Assembly (NCBI GenBank): GCA_945870175.1
Contig: CAMBRJ010000104.1
Coordinates: 1 to 8,290 of the forward strand
Origin: Gemmatimonas phototrophica
Lineage (GTDB): Bacteria; Gemmatimonadota; Gemmatimonadetes; Gemmatimonadales; Gemmatimonadaceae
DNA length: 8,290 nucleotides
Direction: 5' to 3'
The position numbers were made by a program, and so were the translations under genes. The notes below the pieces were generated by a model. That model was not told where the DNA came from and ran no database searches. It saw only the letters and a list, made by a program, of their open reading frames with translations. Of this stretch, positions 5,516 through 8,290 are shown piece by piece (position 1 is the stretch's first letter; each line of letters starts with the position of its first letter).

Positions 5516-6784
5516 TTAGCGGTTTGTGGTCGGGTTGTTGAGCCGCTCTACGTCTGGAAGCGGGAGGCACTTGTTGGAGCCGTAGGTGCCGCCGCCATTC
5601 GGGAACGTTGATCCGGCCGCCGGGATCAGCGGGATGTTGAACCGGATCGTGTCGAACAAGCGGTGCCCTTCCACAAAGAGCTCGCGGCGGCGTTCCTCAC
5701 GCACCTGCGCCGCGATCTCCGAGGCCACCGTGCTGCTGAACGCCGGCAGGTTCGCCGCCGTGCGCAGCTGGTTGATCAGCTGCACCGCCGTTTCGCCGCC
5801 CGCCACTTCCGCGCGGATCAATACGGCCTCGCGCCACGTCGCCATCGGGTACGGATCCGTGAGCGACTTGTACTTGTTCTGCACCCACAGCCGTACCGAG
5901 GGCAGCGATCCCCCGCGCCCGGCGTCGGTCGTGTTCACGCGCGGGTCCGCCACTTCGGCTATCCGCTGTGCGCGGAACTGGGTGTCCACCGTGACCGCGC
6001 CGTTGGTGTTGTTCGAGCGGAAGACGCGGTTTTCTGCGCGCCCCGCCGCGGCCGTGGTCTTGGCGGTAAAGACGAAGCCCGCCGGTACCAGCGCCGCGTC
6101 AGCGGCGGCCTCCATTCGCTTGCCCTGATTGAGCCGCGCGCGCGCGCGCCCCACCAGTGCCAGATTGCGCAAATCGGCCGGTGCCCCCGTGGCGCTGATG
6201 ACGCGCGTGAATCGCTCTTCGGCAAGCGCGAACACCGCCGCCGGCTGAAGCTCCGCCCCAAGATCGAAGGCGCACGAGCAGAACATCTCGCCCATCAGCA
6301 CGTAGCTGTAGCCGGCATACGCGGCGGCCTGCGCCTGCAGCGTGGCGCGCCCGGGCACCTCGGCGTCGGTCCACTTTGCCAGCAGCCGCAGGGCCTGATC
6401 CGCCTGAAAGCGCGCGATCGAGAGGGGCGTGTACACACCGAATCCTCCGCACCCGCCCGTGGCGTACAGCGCTGTCGCCGGGAAGCTGGTGCGCCGGTCG
6501 ATATCCCACGTGGCGGCGTTCGCTTGCGAGTCGGAGAATTCATCCGACAGCGTACCGCCGGTCAAAATGAAGTTGCCCAGTGCGCACTCGAAGTCGGCAA
6601 CCGCTCCGGCCACCAGCACGTTGGCGTTCGACGGCTGCAGCAGTGTCTGTTCGAGGATGCGACTCGGCGCCTCGACCTCGAGGAGCGTGCCGCATGCGGC
6701 CACGCCCCCCGCTGCCAGCGCCACTACGGTCGCGCGGGCAACACGTGCCCGGAAACCATGTATTAGATGTCTCATGAAAGTCAT
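5516..6784 (-). CDS. SusD/RagB-family outer-membrane nutrient-binding lipoprotein
   Basis: 422-residue surface lipoprotein that works as the lid of a SusC receptor and captures oligosaccharides or, in RagB-like members, peptides. It has a lipoprotein signal with lipobox GVAAC, acylated Cys31. A TPR-like helical region includes AAYAGYSYVLMGEMF. The diagnostic C-terminus is clear: WREAVLIRAEV, then INQLRTAANLP, then ERRRELFVEGHRLFD (about 364-378) and the closing LPLPDVERLNNP. At about 420 residues it is shorter than many Bacteroides SusD proteins (often 500 or more). ATG 6784 and in-frame ATG 6775 are both possible; neither has a strong ribosome site. The gene follows the SusC stop by only 18 bp on the same strand, so the two are almost surely one operon. 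Substrate cannot be read from the sequence; neighbouring peptidase genes make peptides plausible. Confidence 0.93.
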   Translation of the reverse strand: MTFMRHLIHGFRARVARATVVALAAGGVAACGTLLEVEAPSRILEQTLLQPSNANVLVAGAVADFECALGNFILTGGTLSDEFSDSQANAATWDIDRRTSFPATALYATGGCGGFGVYTPLSIARFQADQALRLLAKWTDAEVPGRATLQAQAAAYAGYSYVLMGEMFCSCAFDLGAELQPAAVFALAEERFTRVISATGAPADLRNLALVGRARARLNQGKRMEAAADAALVPAGFVFTAKTTAAAGRAENRVFRSNNTNGAVTVDTQFRAQRIAEVADPRVNTTDAGRGGSLPSVRLWVQNKYKSLTDPYPMATWREAVLIRAEVAGGETAVQLINQLRTAANLPAFSSTVASEIAAQVREERRRELFVEGHRLFDTIRFNIPLIPAAGSTFPNGGGTYGSNKCLPLPDVERLNNPTTNR

Positions 6785-6802
6785 CTTGCGTTGGATGGAT
6801 GA

Positions 6803-8290
6803 TCAGTAGGTCAGCGACACGGAGAAGAGCAGTTGCGCCAGTGGCGGAACCTGCGCTTGCTCCAGTCGCACGAATTGCTGCAGCGTGAAGAAATTCTCCG
6901 GATCAGTTCCCGGGTAATTGGTCCACAGCGCCACGTTGCGCCCCGACAGCGTGAGTGACCCGTTGCGCGCACCGACCAGGCTGGCCATTCGGGGGCTCAT
7001 CAAATAGGCCACGGACAGCTCTCGCAGCCTGGTGAAGCTGGCGTTCTGGTACGCGAAGTGCCGCAGCACACCGGGCGACTGCAGCTGCGCGACCAGCGCC
7101 GGGTCGTTCTTCTCCGGCTCAAGGTTCGCCATGCACAGCGCGAGCACCTGACACCGCGCGCGGTCGTTGTTGTTGAGGGTCACATTGCCCCCCTTGAAGT
7201 CGACCTGCCCGTACAGTCTCCACCGCTTACGCAGTGTGACCGTGGCGTTGTACGACCCTTCGAGTCCCGGGTCGGGACGCCCGAGGAACACTCGCGGCGC
7301 CACGCCCTGTCCGACGGCGTTCAGGCACGGCGTGGTGCCGCCCTTGCCGTTGTCACACAGCGCATTCGTGGCGCGCTTGGTGACGGGATCGAAGGTGGCC
7401 GAGATGACACGGAAGTCGTACCAGGAGGCCACCGGGCGTCCCTTGATGTGCCGCTGCGCCCCGAACTGGATGTACTTGTCCCCGTTCTCGTCGACCGGCA
7501 GCGGCAGGTCGCCCAGGTCCATCACCTGATTGTTGTTCTTGGAGATGTTGAAGCCGAGGTCGACATTGATGTTCTCGCGCGCCACGGCCGCGTAGCGCAT
7601 CGCCAACTCCACACCCTGGCTGCGGATCTGGCCAATGTTGATGAACCGATTGCCGGCGAACCCCGCCGACGGCGCCACTTCCTGCGAGAGGATCCCGTCT
7701 TCGGTGTTGCGCCGATAGGCCGTGAACTCCACGCTGAGGCGGTCTTGCAGGAAGGTGCCGTCGAACCCGACCTCGGTTTCCTTGCCTCTCTCCGGGCGCA
7801 GGTTCGGATTGCCCAGCGACTGCGGCGTCACCGCCGAACCGCCGTTGCCGCCGGTTGTTGCGGCGTAGGTTCGCAGCGCCGAGTTCACGGCCGGTTGCTG
7901 CCCCGTCTCACCGTACGCCGCCCGGAGCTTGAGCTGGTTTACCCAATCGAACGGGAACCACGGCTCCTCATTGATGACCCACGTTCCCGCCACCTTGGGG
8001 TAGGTGGTCCAGCTGAAGTCTTCGCCGAAGGCGCTGTTGTTGTCCACGCGCAGCGCCACCGTCAGGTATGCCCGATCGTTCATGTTGACTTGGTGCTGCC
8101 CATAGAAACCCAGGGTGGCGTTTTCGAAGAAGTCTTCGCCGCCGAAGGTCGTGGCCGCGGCGTCCACCAGCGACAGTCCACCCGCCGGGAAGCCTTCGCC
8201 GCGCGCGGCGAGCACGTAGTCCTGCCGCTTGAAATACTGGGCACCGAACGACGTGCTCGTTTGCAGACCGAACAGCTGTCGCTTTGCCGT
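6803..8290 (-). CDS. C-terminal part of SusC/RagA TonB-dependent outer-membrane receptor (cut by right edge)
   Basis: The frame is open from the right edge to a TGA at 6803, giving 495 residues of the beta-barrel of a SusC/RagA receptor, which imports substrates too large for porins using TonB energy. Recognisable segments: RVDNNSAFG then NEEPWFPF; LKLRAAYGETGQQP (around 7895-7935); NPNLRPERGKETEVGFDG (about 7765-7820); NIGQIRSQGVELAMRY; the late LRELSVAYLMSP and SGRNVALWTNYPGTDPENFF (about 6885-6950). It ends FSVSLTY, an aromatic final residue as expected for a barrel recognised by the BAM complex. The plug domain, TonB box and signal peptide lie outside the window. A GTG at 8215 in the same frame is internal and not a start, since recognisable barrel sequence (QTSTSFGAQYF) continues upstream of it. 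It is the first gene of the SusC-SusD pair. Confidence 0.93.
   Translation of the reverse strand, partial: TAKRQLFGLQTSTSFGAQYFKRQDYVLAARGEGFPAGGLSLVDAAATTFGGEDFFENATLGFYGQHQVNMNDRAYLTVALRVDNNSAFGEDFSWTTYPKVAGTWVINEEPWFPFDWVNQLKLRAAYGETGQQPAVNSALRTYAATTGGNGGSAVTPQSLGNPNLRPERGKETEVGFDGTFLQDRLSVEFTAYRRNTEDGILSQEVAPSAGFAGNRFINIGQIRSQGVELAMRYAAVARENINVDLGFNISKNNNQVMDLGDLPLPVDENGDKYIQFGAQRHIKGRPVASWYDFRVISATFDPVTKRATNALCDNGKGGTTPCLNAVGQGVAPRVFLGRPDPGLEGSYNATVTLRKRWRLYGQVDFKGGNVTLNNNDRARCQVLALCMANLEPEKNDPALVAQLQSPGVLRHFAYQNASFTRLRELSVAYLMSPRMASLVGARNGSLTLSGRNVALWTNYPGTDPENFFTLQQFVRLEQAQVPPLAQLLFSVSLTY

Noticed and set aside
6135..6149. Alternating CG run, possible Z-DNA or slippage site
   Set aside because: It encodes ordinary Arg-Ala residues inside the SusD gene in a GC-rich genome and the frame continues intact; no evidence of function.
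5663..6766. Plus-strand open frame of about 367 codons antisense to the SusD gene
   Set aside because: Rich in Arg, His and Gly, no motif, and fully antisense to a well-supported SusD reading frame; a GC-skewed shadow.
8216..8290. A separate gene start at GTG 8215 for the TonB-dependent receptor
   Set aside because: The frame remains open to the window edge with barrel-like sequence, and the plug domain must lie upstream, so 8215 is internal.

Overview
The window is GC-rich, codon-dense bacterial DNA carrying six protein genes, two of them cut by the window edges. The next-door SusC/RagA and SusD/RagB genes are typical of the Bacteroidota/Gemmatimonadota (FCB) branch. The high GC, together with many exported peptidases and amidohydrolases, points to a Gemmatimonadota-like organism rather than a typical low-GC Bacteroidota. 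That assignment is an inference from gene content and composition, not from a marker gene.

Layout, left to right. (1) 1-180, minus: the first 60 codons of an exported amidohydrolase of the N-acyl-D-amino-acid deacylase type, cut by the left edge. (2) 181-399: a short divergent promoter region with a possible 9-codon leader ORF. (3) 400-1656, plus: a transporter of the dicarboxylate/amino acid:cation symporter (DAACS/SDF) family in which the TM7 sodium motif and the TM8 substrate arginine are replaced. (4) 1700-2584, minus: a DppA-type (M55) D-aminopeptidase with an N-terminal signal peptide. (5) 2585-2804: a 220-bp gap containing a tandem 7-bp repeat and a 12-bp duplication. (6) 2805-3761, minus: a PLP-dependent threonine/serine dehydratase or serine racemase-like enzyme. 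(7) 3762-3943: a divergent intergenic region. (8) 3944-5488, plus: an exported M28 zinc peptidase with an intact metal site. (9) 5516-6784, minus: a SusD/RagB lipoprotein. (10) 6803-8290, minus: the C-terminal part of a SusC/RagA TonB-dependent receptor, cut by the right edge.

How the genes may work together (inference): nearly every gene handles peptides or amino acids, and two (the deacylase and DppA) belong to families that act on D-amino-acid substrates. A coherent reading is a locus for scavenging peptides, possibly cell-wall-derived ones. SusCD would bring oligopeptides across the outer membrane. M28, DppA and the deacylase would release free amino acids in the periplasm. The atypical symporter would carry them across the inner membrane, and the dehydratase would deaminate Ser/Thr. 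The individual families are well known. The less usual points are the export signal on DppA, the altered transporter site, and the heptamer repeat upstream of dppA. No RNA genes, insertion sequences, CRISPR arrays, prophage genes or convincing rho-independent terminators were seen.
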